64,000 nucleotides of DNA from Bacteroidetes bacterium GWF2_33_16 (GTDB lineage Bacteria; Bacteroidota; Bacteroidia; Bacteroidales; UBA12077), in NCBI GenBank assembly GCA_001768565.1, contig MEOE01000028.1, positions 62,001-126,000 on the forward strand, read 5' to 3'. The notes under the pieces were generated by a model. That model worked only from the letters and a program-made list of their open reading frames with translations. It made no database searches and was not told where the DNA came from. Of the stretch, positions 1-8,745 are shown in pieces. A program made the position numbers and the translations under genes. Position 1 is the stretch's first letter, and the number at the start of each line of letters is the position of its first letter.

Positions 1-591
1 CGAAGCGCCCATATCCAAAGCAAAACTATAGGGTTCTCCATCAATTATTGCATCCATTTGGATAATACCAGTTTGTGGATGAATGCTTATCGCTGAAGCA
101 ACACCTTGAGGTTTAATGCTCCCGGGATCGGCAATGGTAAGTTGTTGATTGAGGTAATCAAAAACAATACGATATTTTTTTAATACTGTTGCTGGAAGAT
201 TTCCATCACTATGCATAGTACTAAATAACCAATAAGGTTGAAAAAGAACCAATGTTCCAATGCTATCGGTATTTATGTTCATGCCTCCTATTTTTAAACC
301 AGGAGGTGTTTGCACTTCAAATCTTGAACCTTTAAATGTAATATCATCGGTCACAGATAAATCTATCCCTAAATCGCGGGCCAGTGATTCGCTGATAAAA
401 AACTCGGGGCTTCCTGAATCGATCCACAGGCGTACCTTACGCCAGGTTCCATCCTTTCGTTGCATTTCTGCATCAACTAACATTCGGTTATGATCCAGAA
501 CAATTGGAGTTGTAATGGAATTAATACTTTTGTTTTGGCACGATCCAAATAATGCTAATAAAGCAAAACATACGCTAAAAAAAGTTTTCAT
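1..591 (-). CDS. Retropepsin-like aspartic protease lipoprotein (C-terminus cut by window edge)
   Basis: The reading frame is open from the ATG at 591 to the window edge, 197 codons, so the C-terminus is missing. The N-terminus is a short hydrophobic signal ending in the lipobox-like LFGSC, which suggests an envelope lipoprotein. WIDSGS at about residues 56-61 and ALDMGAS at the cut edge are two spaced Asp-x-Gly-Ser/Ala motifs, as in retropepsin or pepsin-like aspartic proteases with two lobes. The second motif has Met where Thr or Ser is usual, so activity is not assured. It is the last visible gene of a minus-strand run of exported proteins and lies 17 bp after the methyltransferase gene. 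The family call is inferred from the motifs. Confidence 0.6.
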   Translation of the reverse strand, partial: MKTFFSVCFALLALFGSCQNKSINSITTPIVLDHNRMLVDAEMQRKDGTWRKVRLWIDSGSPEFFISESLARDLGIDLSVTDDITFKGSRFEVQTPPGLKIGGMNINTDSIGTLVLFQPYWLFSTMHSDGNLPATVLKKYRIVFDYLNQQLTIADPGSIKPQGVASAISIHPQTGIIQMDAIIDGEPYSFALDMGAS

Positions 592-608
592 AATTGTCCA
601 ATTTCTTC

Positions 609-1226
609 TTATTTCTTTTTAGGACGAGCCAGGTAAATATTGTCTTCTCTCATTGTAGTATCAACCAAAAAGACTTCAAATCCTGCTTGATCCATTTGCT
701 TTATAAAATCTTCTTTTGTTGTGGCTTCATTTTTATGCTCTGATCGGTCTTTATCTCGCTCAACAATAGCTAAAATACCATTCTCCTTTAGCGCTGCGAG
801 AATGTTTTTAACAAGCATTATCGGTCTTTCCAAATGATGGTATGTATTTGTCATAAAGGCAATATCCAGAGAATTGTCAGGTAAGCATGGATCGTCAACG
901 GTGCCAACGATTATCTTTACATTTTTAAACCCCTCTTTATCGCATCTTTTTTTCAAATGATCTAAAGAAGATTTATCGATATCGTTTGCATATACAAGCC
1001 CATCAGTGCCAACTTGTTTAGCCAGCCAAACAGTAACCCGTCCGGTACCAGCTCCCACTTCTCCAATTACCATTCCTGGTTGTAAGCCAATGGTTTCAAT
1101 TACTTTTTGAATAGGTTGTCGGTCGTTAATTCGTTTTTCCCATTCCTCCACGGTTTGAGCAATTAGTTGTGAATGCCCAAAAAGGAACAGAGTAAAAGTG
1201 AGTGTAATAACGTTAATTTTTTTCAT
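609..1226 (-). CDS. Class I SAM-dependent methyltransferase with signal peptide
   Basis: The protein has a Rossmann methyltransferase core. Motif I, GEVGAGTGRV, lies at about residues 55-64. The acidic residue that would hold the SAM ribose is in YANDIDKSS near residue 80, and the motif II region is SLDIAFMTNTYHH. I start it at the ATG at 1226 because MKKINVITLTFTLFLFGHS then forms a clean signal peptide ending in LIAQ. The longer frame to 1346 adds 40 residues without domain character. An export signal on a SAM-dependent enzyme is odd because SAM is cytosolic, but exported or anchored members of this family are known from other bacteria. The substrate is unknown. The gene is 122 bp downstream of the S41 peptidase gene. 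Confidence 0.75.
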   Translation of the reverse strand: MKKINVITLTFTLFLFGHSQLIAQTVEEWEKRINDRQPIQKVIETIGLQPGMVIGEVGAGTGRVTVWLAKQVGTDGLVYANDIDKSSLDHLKKRCDKEGFKNVKIIVGTVDDPCLPDNSLDIAFMTNTYHHLERPIMLVKNILAALKENGILAIVERDKDRSEHKNEATTKEDFIKQMDQAGFEVFLVDTTMREDNIYLARPKKK

Positions 1227-1348
1227 GTTGTTGATTTTTATTTTATAAATCTCCTTCATTACTTTATTTTTCAAAGACCCACAGAGATAGGCATCGCTTT
1301 TGCTTATCTTCAGACTATTGAATATAATATTTAATCCAAATACCAAAC

Positions 1349-2338
1349 CTATTTTTTATTGATTGCCATTTTTAGCGCAATCTCAAATGCTTTTGATATT
1401 TCTACTTCAATATCGGGTTTTACACCAATTCCTTCCCAATTCGTTTTTGTAATTGGATTTATTGCTCTGCCTGTAGGAATAAATAATTCAAAGTCATCGT
1501 TAAGAGTAAAAATATCCCCTGGATTTGCACCACCTCCTGTAGTTTCTCCAATTAAAATGCCTCTCTTTTGTGTTTGAAAATTATAAGCACACTCTTCTCC
1601 TCCAGAAAACGTGAATGAGCTGGTTAAAACATAAACAGGAATATTTGCCATTTTTTTACCACTAACCTTATCGAGGGTTACAAAATCAACCGTTTCGTTT
1701 GTTGATCGCCAGTATATACTATTAATATGTGTTGGCTTTTCGAAAAAATAGCTGCAGATGTAACGAATACAATCAGGACTACCGCCTCCATTCCTGCGAA
1801 GATCAATTATTATTGCCGAAGATGATGAAACGATTTTCATAGCCTCATCAACTGATTCCTTTGCATAATCTGATCCCGGAAAATTATAAATATCGAGTAC
1901 TCCAATATTATTTTCGAGCATTCCAGCTCTTATAAATCCAAAATGTTTGCTATTAAGAAGATTTTTATAATCTGATTCAACGTTTGGTACATTATTGGTT
2001 CGAGGTGAATTTACTCTGCCCGATCTATAAAAACATCGCATGTGTTTATCTTTGCTAACATTTTGCATTTCAGCAGTAAGTTTTTCAGCAAACTCTTGTT
2101 GACTAGAAATACTATTGAAAGATCCCTTTGCAAGCTGAGATTTCAGGTGTTTTTCAATTGTTCTCGCAACATTTGGAAAAACATAGTTCTCATTAAGTAG
2201 TTTTGATGCTTTCTCGATGAGTGCTTTTTTTTCTTCTTTTGATACCGTCGTTTGTTCCTGTGCAAAATTCAAAAAGGGAAACAGGATGCCTACCGACACA
2301 ATAAAACAAAAAAACCGAAAAGCAATCTTTGATTTCAT
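1349..2338 (-). CDS. S41 family (tricorn/IRBP-like) serine peptidase, exported
   Basis: A signal peptide (about residues 1-26, ending NFAQ) precedes a helical N-terminal IRBP-like domain (about 35-100) and the S41 catalytic domain. Supporting motifs are IIIDLRRNGGG (about 177-187), TSSFTFSGGEE (239-249, Ser245 the likely nucleophile) and GILIGETTGGGANPG after residue 259. No PDZ domain is visible, which separates it from CtpA and places it with the IRBP/tricorn-like group. It should act in the periplasm or at the cell surface on unknown peptides. Only 9 bp separate it from the truncated hydrolase upstream, so the two are probably cotranscribed. Confidence 0.85.
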   Translation of the reverse strand: MKSKIAFRFFCFIVSVGILFPFLNFAQEQTTVSKEEKKALIEKASKLLNENYVFPNVARTIEKHLKSQLAKGSFNSISSQQEFAEKLTAEMQNVSKDKHMRCFYRSGRVNSPRTNNVPNVESDYKNLLNSKHFGFIRAGMLENNIGVLDIYNFPGSDYAKESVDEAMKIVSSSSAIIIDLRRNGGGSPDCIRYICSYFFEKPTHINSIYWRSTNETVDFVTLDKVSGKKMANIPVYVLTSSFTFSGGEECAYNFQTQKRGILIGETTGGGANPGDIFTLNDDFELFIPTGRAINPITKTNWEGIGVKPDIEVEISKAFEIALKMAINKK

Positions 2339-2347
2339 GGTAATTGC

Positions 2348-2689
2348 TTAAATTTTTAATTGTTTAAATACCCGGTTTAAATCCTCAATGTGTGAATAAT
2401 TGGCCTGTGGATCTGATGATTTACCGTAAGCTCGACGATCGTATCTGACAATCCTGTATTTCTTAGCCAGCAAATCAAATTGCGTATCCCAGATCTCATG
2501 ACTTACCATACCATCATGTAATAAAACAATATATTCTCCATCACCAGCAGTTTCATAAAATAGTTTTCCACCATCGATAAAAATATACCCCGAATCAGAT
2601 TTAAAAGAGGATGAATTATTATATTTCTGGGCAGGCGGTTTTATTCCTATTAAAGCAAGCAGATAAAAGACAATTGCTAATTTTTTCAT
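2348..2689 (-). pseudogene. Truncated alpha/beta hydrolase (N-terminal third only)
   Basis: The 113 residues begin with a signal-like segment and match the first part of an alpha/beta hydrolase. IVLLHDG gives the HG-type oxyanion region, and YRIVRYDRRAYGKSS is the usual strand-turn before the lid. The frame stops after EDLNRVFKQLKI, just where the family continues to the nucleophile elbow G-x-S-x-G. The serine, acid and histidine are therefore absent. The next gene starts 10 bp on, so the missing part is not nearby in another frame; a deletion rather than a frameshift seems likely. I call it a remnant. A short non-catalytic protein is possible but less likely. Confidence 0.7.
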
Positions 2690-2793
2690 TAGTTACCAAA
2701 TTATTTTAATTTGTTGTTTTTTCTATTATTAATTAACTGCTGTTATTCTTAATTTGCTCAAAAGATTTGATGTTTTGAGAATTCATAATGTAA

Positions 2794-4353
2794 CTAGTTT
2801 CCTATTTTATGAAATAACACTTCTGCCGGTATTTCTTGTTTCTCGACGCCGAGACCTTCATAGTAAACAGCTAAGTCGAGTTTCTTTTTGAATGCAGGCC
2901 CAACATACAAAACCTTGAAAGAATGAAACCCCTTAGCAAGTGTCACTATTCCGCTTTTCTCATCGTATGGATACCCTCTTTCTTTAAAGATTAAATCGTA
3001 GCCATCAAGAATAACTTTGCTTTCATCATTTGACCGGACAGAAAATGTATAACTACCGTCTTTCTCAATTTTTATTAACCCTTCAAATGAAATTGCAAAT
3101 CCCTCATATTGTTTCTTAATTCCTAAATTGATCTGGTCTGTTGTCCCTGTTTCAACAATCGCTTCCTCGTTAAAGTCTGGTAATCCTTCTCTAAAATAAT
3201 AATTCTCATAATATTGATAACTGATGCCCTTCTGGGTCTTCCCTTTAAAACGTTCACCTGTAAAAGAAGGGGCCTGTTTAAAGACAACTTCTGAAATTTC
3301 GCTCTCTCCAAATTCTCCATCAATGGCTTTAACTTTCAGGTTACATGGGCTAGAAACTTTAATAGGGTTGGTATATTTTAACGAGTTTCGTGTTGGTTCG
3401 CTTCCATCTATCGTGTAGAAGACTTCTTTACTTGTTGAATTAATGGAAACAGGAAGACTGCTTATAAAATCAAAGAATCCTCCGGCCGGCATTATCTCAG
3501 GCTCGCATAACGGTTTCCAACCTAAAAAAACATTTTTAAGTCCCTCGTACACTCCCCCCTCAGGAACATGGATTCCTCCTGGTATTGATGTTATGCTCCA
3601 ATTAAAACCCTTTGGTGCATTCTCTTTGAAAGCATTTGTAATTGATGTGACAGCATTTGTCATATCAAAATAATATTGCTCGCCATAGTATGCTTGTCCT
3701 TCAGCGCTTCCGAATACTATTGCAACTGTTTTTTTAAGAATTACATGTTTTTCGAATAGTGAGTTTAACTTATCTATAAAAAAATCGGTGTCAAATGCAA
3801 TTGAAGGGCTACATGGAACGTATGCTTCAAAATCTTCAGGTTTGCTAACTAAATAATATAAAACCAATATACCAGATCCTGAAAAACCAACCAATGTTCT
3901 GTGTCGTGTTGTACGATAGCTGCTATCAATAAATGGTATTAATTCTTCGGAAATAAACCGTATAAAGTTATCTGCACCACCAGATGTTCTGTGATAAAGG
4001 GTTTTAAATGGAAAAACGTCCCTATTTCTGTCAGTATTAACAATTGATATATTAACAACTTCGGGCATTAGTCCCTCATCCTGAAGACGATAAACATCTG
4101 CCAATCGTTTTATACAGGATCTTTCAGCTCCGTCAAGTTGAAATACAACCGGGTAGTGCTTATTTGAAGTTGCATAATCATCTGGCAATTTTATAAATAA
4201 TGTCCGTTCTTCGTTCAATACGTTGGAAAACAATTTTACTTTTTTGGCTATAACAATTTCATCGCTACTGTTTTGAGCAAACATAGGAACGAACTGACAA
4301 ATCAGAATATTTACCAGCAAAAGCATTCGCAATGTTTGGCATTTTGATTTCAT
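2794..4353 (-). CDS. Exported esterase with chitobiase-type C-terminal and PA14 domains
   Basis: Domains in order are: signal peptide (1-26); esterase-D/enterochelin-esterase-like alpha/beta hydrolase (about 35-280) with nucleophile motif GFSGSG at 156-161 and a likely catalytic His in GGIHVPEGG near 266; a beta-sandwich resembling the CHB_HEX C-terminal domain (about 290-358, with VFYTIDGSEPT); and a PA14 domain (about 370-515, with GSYTFSVRSNDESKV and VILDGY). PA14 domains usually bind carbohydrate, so this may be a secreted carbohydrate esterase, but the substrate cannot be read from sequence. It belongs to the minus-strand run of exported proteins. Confidence 0.8.
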   Translation of the reverse strand: MKSKCQTLRMLLLVNILICQFVPMFAQNSSDEIVIAKKVKLFSNVLNEERTLFIKLPDDYATSNKHYPVVFQLDGAERSCIKRLADVYRLQDEGLMPEVVNISIVNTDRNRDVFPFKTLYHRTSGGADNFIRFISEELIPFIDSSYRTTRHRTLVGFSGSGILVLYYLVSKPEDFEAYVPCSPSIAFDTDFFIDKLNSLFEKHVILKKTVAIVFGSAEGQAYYGEQYYFDMTNAVTSITNAFKENAPKGFNWSITSIPGGIHVPEGGVYEGLKNVFLGWKPLCEPEIMPAGGFFDFISSLPVSINSTSKEVFYTIDGSEPTRNSLKYTNPIKVSSPCNLKVKAIDGEFGESEISEVVFKQAPSFTGERFKGKTQKGISYQYYENYYFREGLPDFNEEAIVETGTTDQINLGIKKQYEGFAISFEGLIKIEKDGSYTFSVRSNDESKVILDGYDLIFKERGYPYDEKSGIVTLAKGFHSFKVLYVGPAFKKKLDLAVYYEGLGVEKQEIPAEVLFHKIGN

Positions 4354-4467
4354 ATCGTTAGATGTTTTGTTTTCCTGTTTGTTTTTTCAACTGTTTAATG
4401 GCGTTGGCATATTAGATATCAGGCATTAATCGTTTATATTACTTTCTAATTAGATTGTTATATAGAA

Positions 4468-6846
4468 TTACTCATATTTCAACGACTCTGCCGGATTTTT
4501 TTCGGCAGCTTTGTATGATTGAATGCTTACTGTAAGTATTGTAACAATTAGTATAATCAATATTGAATAAATAAAAGGAAGCGCACCCAGTTCTATTCGA
4601 TATTCGAATCCCTGCAACCAACTTCGCATAATAAATATTCCAGCCGGAACACCTATAATAATTGCAATAATTATAAGCTTTATGTATTCATGTAACTGCA
4701 ATGAAACCATTTGAGTAGTTGTTCCGCCAAAAGTTTTTCGAATACCTATTTCTTTGGTTCTCTGTTCGGCAGAATATGCTGCCAAACCGAACAATCCAAG
4801 TATAGCCACAAATATTGAGAGCAATGTAAACCTGAAAAACAATGTTGAGAATTCTTTTTCTTTTTCGAATAATTGGCCAAATGATTCGTCGTAGAAATTA
4901 TATTCAAAAGGAATGTTTCCGTTTATGTTCTTCCAGATTGCTTCAATTTCTTTTATGGTATTGCTCATGTTTTTCCCATCAAGTTTTATCGATAGAACGC
5001 CATTTGCCCCTGGCCTGTAACTCATCATTAAGGGCTCTATTTTTTGCCTGAATGATTCAAAATGAAAATCTTTAATTACACCTATTACCTGGGCTTTTCT
5101 TCCCCCTCCGAAAGTAAGTGTTTTATTGAGCCCATTTTCCCAGCTTGCTGCTTTTAAGAGAGATTCGTTTACAATTATTGGAACTGGATCCTGACTAATA
5201 TCTTTACGGAAGTTTTCTCCTTCAACAAGCTCCATTTCCATCATTGGAATATAATTCTCATCTACAGAAAACGCACTGATTATCCAGGTATCGGTTGTTT
5301 GAGCTCCCTCGGGAACTACTCCTCTTCTTCCAAAACCCAAGCCAGGCATTGAAGCTGATGTTGCAATATTCGATACGCCTGGAATTTTCTGTAATTCGGT
5401 TTTTAATGCGTCAAATTTCTGAAAAACCTCTTGATCATTAATCTGAATATTTAAGATTTGTTCCGTTTTAAAACCCAAATCCTTCGTTAAGCTATAATTT
5501 AATTGCTGAACAACTAATATTGTTCCCAAAATCATAACAAAAGTGGCTATAAACTGAATTGAAACAAGAAATCGTCTTAGCATTAATCCTTTTTTACCTG
5601 CGTCAAATTTCCCTTTTAGCACAACAATAGGATTAAACGAACTTAATACGAGTGCTGGGTAAACGCCTGAAAGAGTCCCTAATCCAAGAACAAGAGCTAT
5701 AAGGTATAGTATGTTTTCTGGAGTTGAAAATAGGATTTTGAACACCGACATATCAATAAATGGATAAAAACTATTAATAATATCAATAGCTCCAAATGCA
5801 ACTATTAATGAAATTACAACCTGAATAATAGCTTCCAACATATATTGGAAAATCAACTGAGTTCTATGTGCTCCTGATGTTTTTCTTACACCAACCTCTC
5901 TGGCACGTTTAGCTGAGCGGGCTGTAGATAGATTCATGTAATTGAAACTGGCTATAAGTAAAATAATAATGGCAACAAGCGAAAGAGATTGTACATATTT
6001 TATATTCCCCTTATCCTTATTAAACTGATCAAATAGAATATCGTCTGAGTATAAATGAACCTCATCTAAAGGTTGTAGAGTCGCTTTCCATGCATCAAGC
6101 ACTTTGTGCCGGCGCATCAGTGAATCCATTTCAACAATTACCTGGTCTTTCTTCAGGGGATCTTTAAGCAACGCATATTCGACCATGGCAATCGATTGCC
6201 AAGAATTAAGAAAAGCAATCGTATTCGAATCAGAGGCAGATGGATTAATCGAAATAATTACATCAAACTCAAAATGGCTGGGTCGTTTTTCATCTTCCAA
6301 AATACCCGTTACTTCTATATTATCTGTTCCGAGTGTTGAAAAGGTTTTTCCTAGCGGATCTTCATCGCCAAATATTTTTTTTGCCATTGTTTCTGTTAAT
6401 ACCGCTGTATTTGGACTTTTTATACAAGTAGTAATATCTCCCTTTTTTAATCTGAAATCGAAGACCTCAAAAAAACTGGGTTCAGTAAAAATAAGATCTT
6501 CACTGTAAATTGAATTATCATTATATTTAACAAGAGCCTTGCCTACCGGTGATATTCGAACGATTTCTTCTACTTCTGGTATTTCGTTCTTCATTCCTTG
6601 TGCCAATGCCGGTATAGTAATTCCCACAACATTATTACTTACACCTAATGCATTATCAATCGATAGAATCCTGAAAATACGATCTTTCTTTTCATGAAAT
6701 CTGTCGTAACTTAATTCGTGATTAACATTAATAAAGATTATAATAGTACAAATCAGTCCCACAGTAAGACCAATAAAATTTATTAATGATGTTGCATTGC
6801 TTCTTAAAAAACTGCGGATTGCTGTAATTAAATAGTTTCGTATCAT
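4468..6846 (-). CDS. MacB/FtsX-type ABC transporter permease
   Basis: The 792-residue protein has the duplicated permease layout common in Bacteroidota. TM1 lies near the N-terminus (FIGLTVGLICTIIIF) and is followed by a large MacB_PCD periplasmic domain. An FtsX module (ending PIVVLKGKF), a second periplasmic domain and a final FtsX module (LGLFGLAAYSAEQRTKEIGI, then SYKAAEKNPAESLKYE) follow. I start it at 6846 (MIRNYLITAI), because an exact promoter -7 element lies at 6901-6908 and the longer frame begins with TTG inside it. No ATP-binding subunit is nearby, so it must pair with an ATPase encoded elsewhere. Likely roles are lipoprotein, peptide or lipid export; none is proven. Confidence 0.85.
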   Translation of the reverse strand: MIRNYLITAIRSFLRSNATSLINFIGLTVGLICTIIIFINVNHELSYDRFHEKKDRIFRILSIDNALGVSNNVVGITIPALAQGMKNEIPEVEEIVRISPVGKALVKYNDNSIYSEDLIFTEPSFFEVFDFRLKKGDITTCIKSPNTAVLTETMAKKIFGDEDPLGKTFSTLGTDNIEVTGILEDEKRPSHFEFDVIISINPSASDSNTIAFLNSWQSIAMVEYALLKDPLKKDQVIVEMDSLMRRHKVLDAWKATLQPLDEVHLYSDDILFDQFNKDKGNIKYVQSLSLVAIIILLIASFNYMNLSTARSAKRAREVGVRKTSGAHRTQLIFQYMLEAIIQVVISLIVAFGAIDIINSFYPFIDMSVFKILFSTPENILYLIALVLGLGTLSGVYPALVLSSFNPIVVLKGKFDAGKKGLMLRRFLVSIQFIATFVMILGTILVVQQLNYSLTKDLGFKTEQILNIQINDQEVFQKFDALKTELQKIPGVSNIATSASMPGLGFGRRGVVPEGAQTTDTWIISAFSVDENYIPMMEMELVEGENFRKDISQDPVPIIVNESLLKAASWENGLNKTLTFGGGRKAQVIGVIKDFHFESFRQKIEPLMMSYRPGANGVLSIKLDGKNMSNTIKEIEAIWKNINGNIPFEYNFYDESFGQLFEKEKEFSTLFFRFTLLSIFVAILGLFGLAAYSAEQRTKEIGIRKTFGGTTTQMVSLQLHEYIKLIIIAIIIGVPAGIFIMRSWLQGFEYRIELGALPFIYSILIILIVTILTVSIQSYKAAEKNPAESLKYE

Positions 6847-6900
6847 CGTTCTGTCTATTAATTTTTTAACAATCTTAATACAATAACCATTTTCTGTTGC

Positions 6901-6908
6901 CAAAGATA
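6901..6908 (-). promoter_or_regulatory. Promoter -7 element for the permease gene
   Basis: Read on the minus strand this is TATCTTTG, an exact match to the Bacteroidota -7 consensus TAnnTTTG. No good TTTG sits at the ideal upstream distance. Transcription would begin near 6895 and leave a leader of about 50 nt before the ATG at 6846. Confidence 0.4.
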
Positions 6909-7143
6909 TGCCAAAAATTGTAACAATCTTATTTTGTGGCGCTTACACAAAAAGATTGCTTTTTAAATTGCATTTATTGTTCGTTTTTGGGCAGAAATTG
7001 TTCGCTTATGAACACTTTTGGAAAACCTGTCAATAATAAAATTAAATCTGCAAGCAATTTTCTAATTTCAATTATTCTATATTAATAAATATATTGAAAT
7101 CGCTGTGTTTTTTAAAAAACAACCAACTATTACAAAATATCAT
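6909..7143. other. AT-rich divergent intergenic region
   Basis: This is the core of a 351-bp gap between divergently transcribed genes (permease on the minus strand, DUF2378-like gene on the plus strand). I see no ORF, repeat family or hairpin of note; it probably holds only promoter and operator sequence. Confidence 0.5.
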
Positions 7144-7174
7144 ATTGAATTTTAAATGATTTTTTATACTTTTC
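7144..7174 (+). promoter_or_regulatory. Candidate promoter of the DUF2378-like gene
   Basis: ATTG (7144-7147), a 19-bp spacer and TACTTTTC (7167-7174) match the Bacteroidota TTTG/TAnnTTTG promoter with one mismatch in each box at the preferred spacing. Transcription would start near 7180, about 18 nt before the ATG. Confidence 0.4.
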
Positions 7175-7197
7175 AGATTCAATAAAAAATTTCTATT

Positions 7198-7755
7198 ATG
7201 CAGGTAAAAGGAACAAGTATTAAAACAACCCGAGACTTTGTTAAAGCCAAATTTCCAAATCGATACGAAGAGTGGTTAAAATTGCTCCCAAAAGATTCAC
7301 AAAAAATATATACCGATACCATAAATGTTTCAGATTGGTACGACTTAAAAAAAGGATATACTGAACCAATGGAAAAAATAGTTGACCTGTTTTACAATAA
7401 AAATAGTCAAAAAGGTGGCGAAGAAATGGGAATGTATAGTGCCGAAATAGGTTTACAGGGTGTTTATAAAGTGTTTTTGTTGGTAGCATCGCCCCAGTAC
7501 CTTATGAAACGAGGCACTCGTACAATGGAAACATTCTATATGCCTTCAGAAATAGAAGTGTCTGAAAAGGGAGACAAGATGGCGATAATAAAAATTAAAA
7601 AGTTTGAAGGTATAACAAAAACACTTGAATACAGGATTGCAGGCTGGTGCGCAAGGGCACTCGACTTATGCAAATGCAAAAGTAGAACCTACAGAATTAC
7701 AAGTCATTTATCGGCAGGTCAAGACTCAACAACTATTGAGTTTAAATGGGAATAG
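7198..7755 (+). CDS. DUF2378/TIGR02265-like cytosolic protein
   Basis: The 185-residue soluble protein has no signal peptide or membrane segment. Its plan resembles the DUF2378 (TIGR02265) proteins known mainly from Myxococcus: an opening VKGTSI, a W-Y pair in SDWYDLKKGY, a central GLQGVYKVFLLVASPQYLMKR helix, a Y in METFY, a late Cys-containing helix (AGWCARALDLCKCKS) and an ending FKWE. That group is related to V4R/heme-NO-binding-like folds and its function is unknown. The closely spaced Cys-x3-Cys-x-Cys (WCARALDLCKCK region) may matter for ligand binding; this is inference. It has its own candidate promoter and is a single-gene unit. Confidence 0.5.
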   Translation: MQVKGTSIKTTRDFVKAKFPNRYEEWLKLLPKDSQKIYTDTINVSDWYDLKKGYTEPMEKIVDLFYNKNSQKGGEEMGMYSAEIGLQGVYKVFLLVASPQYLMKRGTRTMETFYMPSEIEVSEKGDKMAIIKIKKFEGITKTLEYRIAGWCARALDLCKCKSRTYRITSHLSAGQDSTTIEFKWE

Positions 7756-7759
7756 GGCT

Positions 7760-8107
7760 TTAAAGTTTTTTCTGTATTGATTTTGGCAATTTACTAACCA
7801 CCAGGTTATAAGAATCATCAACCCATTCATAAAGTTTGCTATCTGGAATTCTGCCATCAACAATAATGGTATTCCAATGTTTTTTGCTCATATGATAACC
7901 AGGTAGAACGCTGTCGGGATATAACTCCCGTAATTCAATTGCTTTTTCCGGATCACATTTAATATTAATTGTAAATTCATCTTCCAGATCGGTTAAAGCA
8001 AACATTTTACCAGCAACTTTAAAAACCAGGGTGGTTTCATCAAAAGGAAATTCTTCTGTTACCCAGGGCTTTGAAATACAATAATCTCTGAATTCTTCAA
8101 TATTCAT
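7760..8107 (-). CDS. MmcQ/YjbR family protein
   Basis: The 115 residues match the MmcQ/YjbR family over full length: EEFRDYCISKPWVTEEFPFD, then KVAGKMFALTDL, the basic-acidic KCDPEKAIELRE, and the signature GYHMSKKHWNTI. Members have a CyaY-like fold and some are described as DNA-binding, but the physiological role is unclear. It converges on the preceding gene with 4 bp between the stop codons, so the two probably share termination signals. Confidence 0.85.
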   Translation of the reverse strand: MNIEEFRDYCISKPWVTEEFPFDETTLVFKVAGKMFALTDLEDEFTINIKCDPEKAIELRELYPDSVLPGYHMSKKHWNTIIVDGRIPDSKLYEWVDDSYNLVVSKLPKSIQKKL

Positions 8108-8281
8108 ATCATAAGTGTTTTTAACTTATCTTAAAATGAAAATCTGAAATACTGAAAGAATTATTTGTTGATAATTCGTTTTGTTTGAGATAATCTTTCA
8201 ATATTCCATTTTTTCAACATTTTTTCTCTTATCACCAAAAACAAAATGCCATTATTCTTTTTCTATTCTTTTGCAAACTCA

Positions 8282-8647
8282 CTATAGCAAGCTCGCTTGA
8301 AACGCATCTTCAATATGCTCAATTTCTGAATTTCCATTTCGTATTATTACTGAAACAATATCAAAACGAGTTTCTGAATCAATATTAAATTGTTGTATAT
8401 ATGCTTCAGTTGCTTTAATTATAAATCGCTGTTTTTTCTTAGTAACTGCTTCCTTTGGGCTTTCAAAATAATCATTTGTGCGAGTTTTAACTTCTATAAC
8501 TATTAATAAGTTATTTTTTTCTGCAATAATATCTACCTCGTTTTTTTTATATCGCCAGTTTTTATGCCTTATTTTATATCCACTACTAACAAGGAACCTT
8601 AATGCTTGCTCCTCACCTTCTTTTCCCAAATTAATATGTTCCGACAT
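8282..8647 (-). CDS. yraN: YraN/UPF0102 family nuclease-like protein
   Basis: The 121 residues show the UPF0102 pattern: LGKEGEEQALRFL at the N-terminus, then EVDIIAEKNNLLIVIEVKTR, which is the E-V-D...E-V-K-x-R core of a PD-(D/E)XK-like nuclease fold, and a C-terminal RFDIVSVII. Length is normal for the family. The molecular function is not established; proteins of this group have been linked to DNA processing. It diverges from the DUF4412-like gene. Confidence 0.9.
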   Translation of the reverse strand: MSEHINLGKEGEEQALRFLVSSGYKIRHKNWRYKKNEVDIIAEKNNLLIVIEVKTRTNDYFESPKEAVTKKKQRFIIKATEAYIQQFNIDSETRFDIVSVIIRNGNSEIEHIEDAFQASLL

Positions 8648-8745
8648 ATTCTATGAATTAATAAAGCTATTGCTTATTTTCGCAATATGTTTTACATTTG
8701 ATATAAATTGATCTATCTGATAAAAGTATAACTTTTTCGGTTTAT

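Noticed and set aside
6104-6508. 134-codon plus-strand ORF
   Set aside because: It is fully inside the permease gene on the opposite strand and has no recognisable domain.
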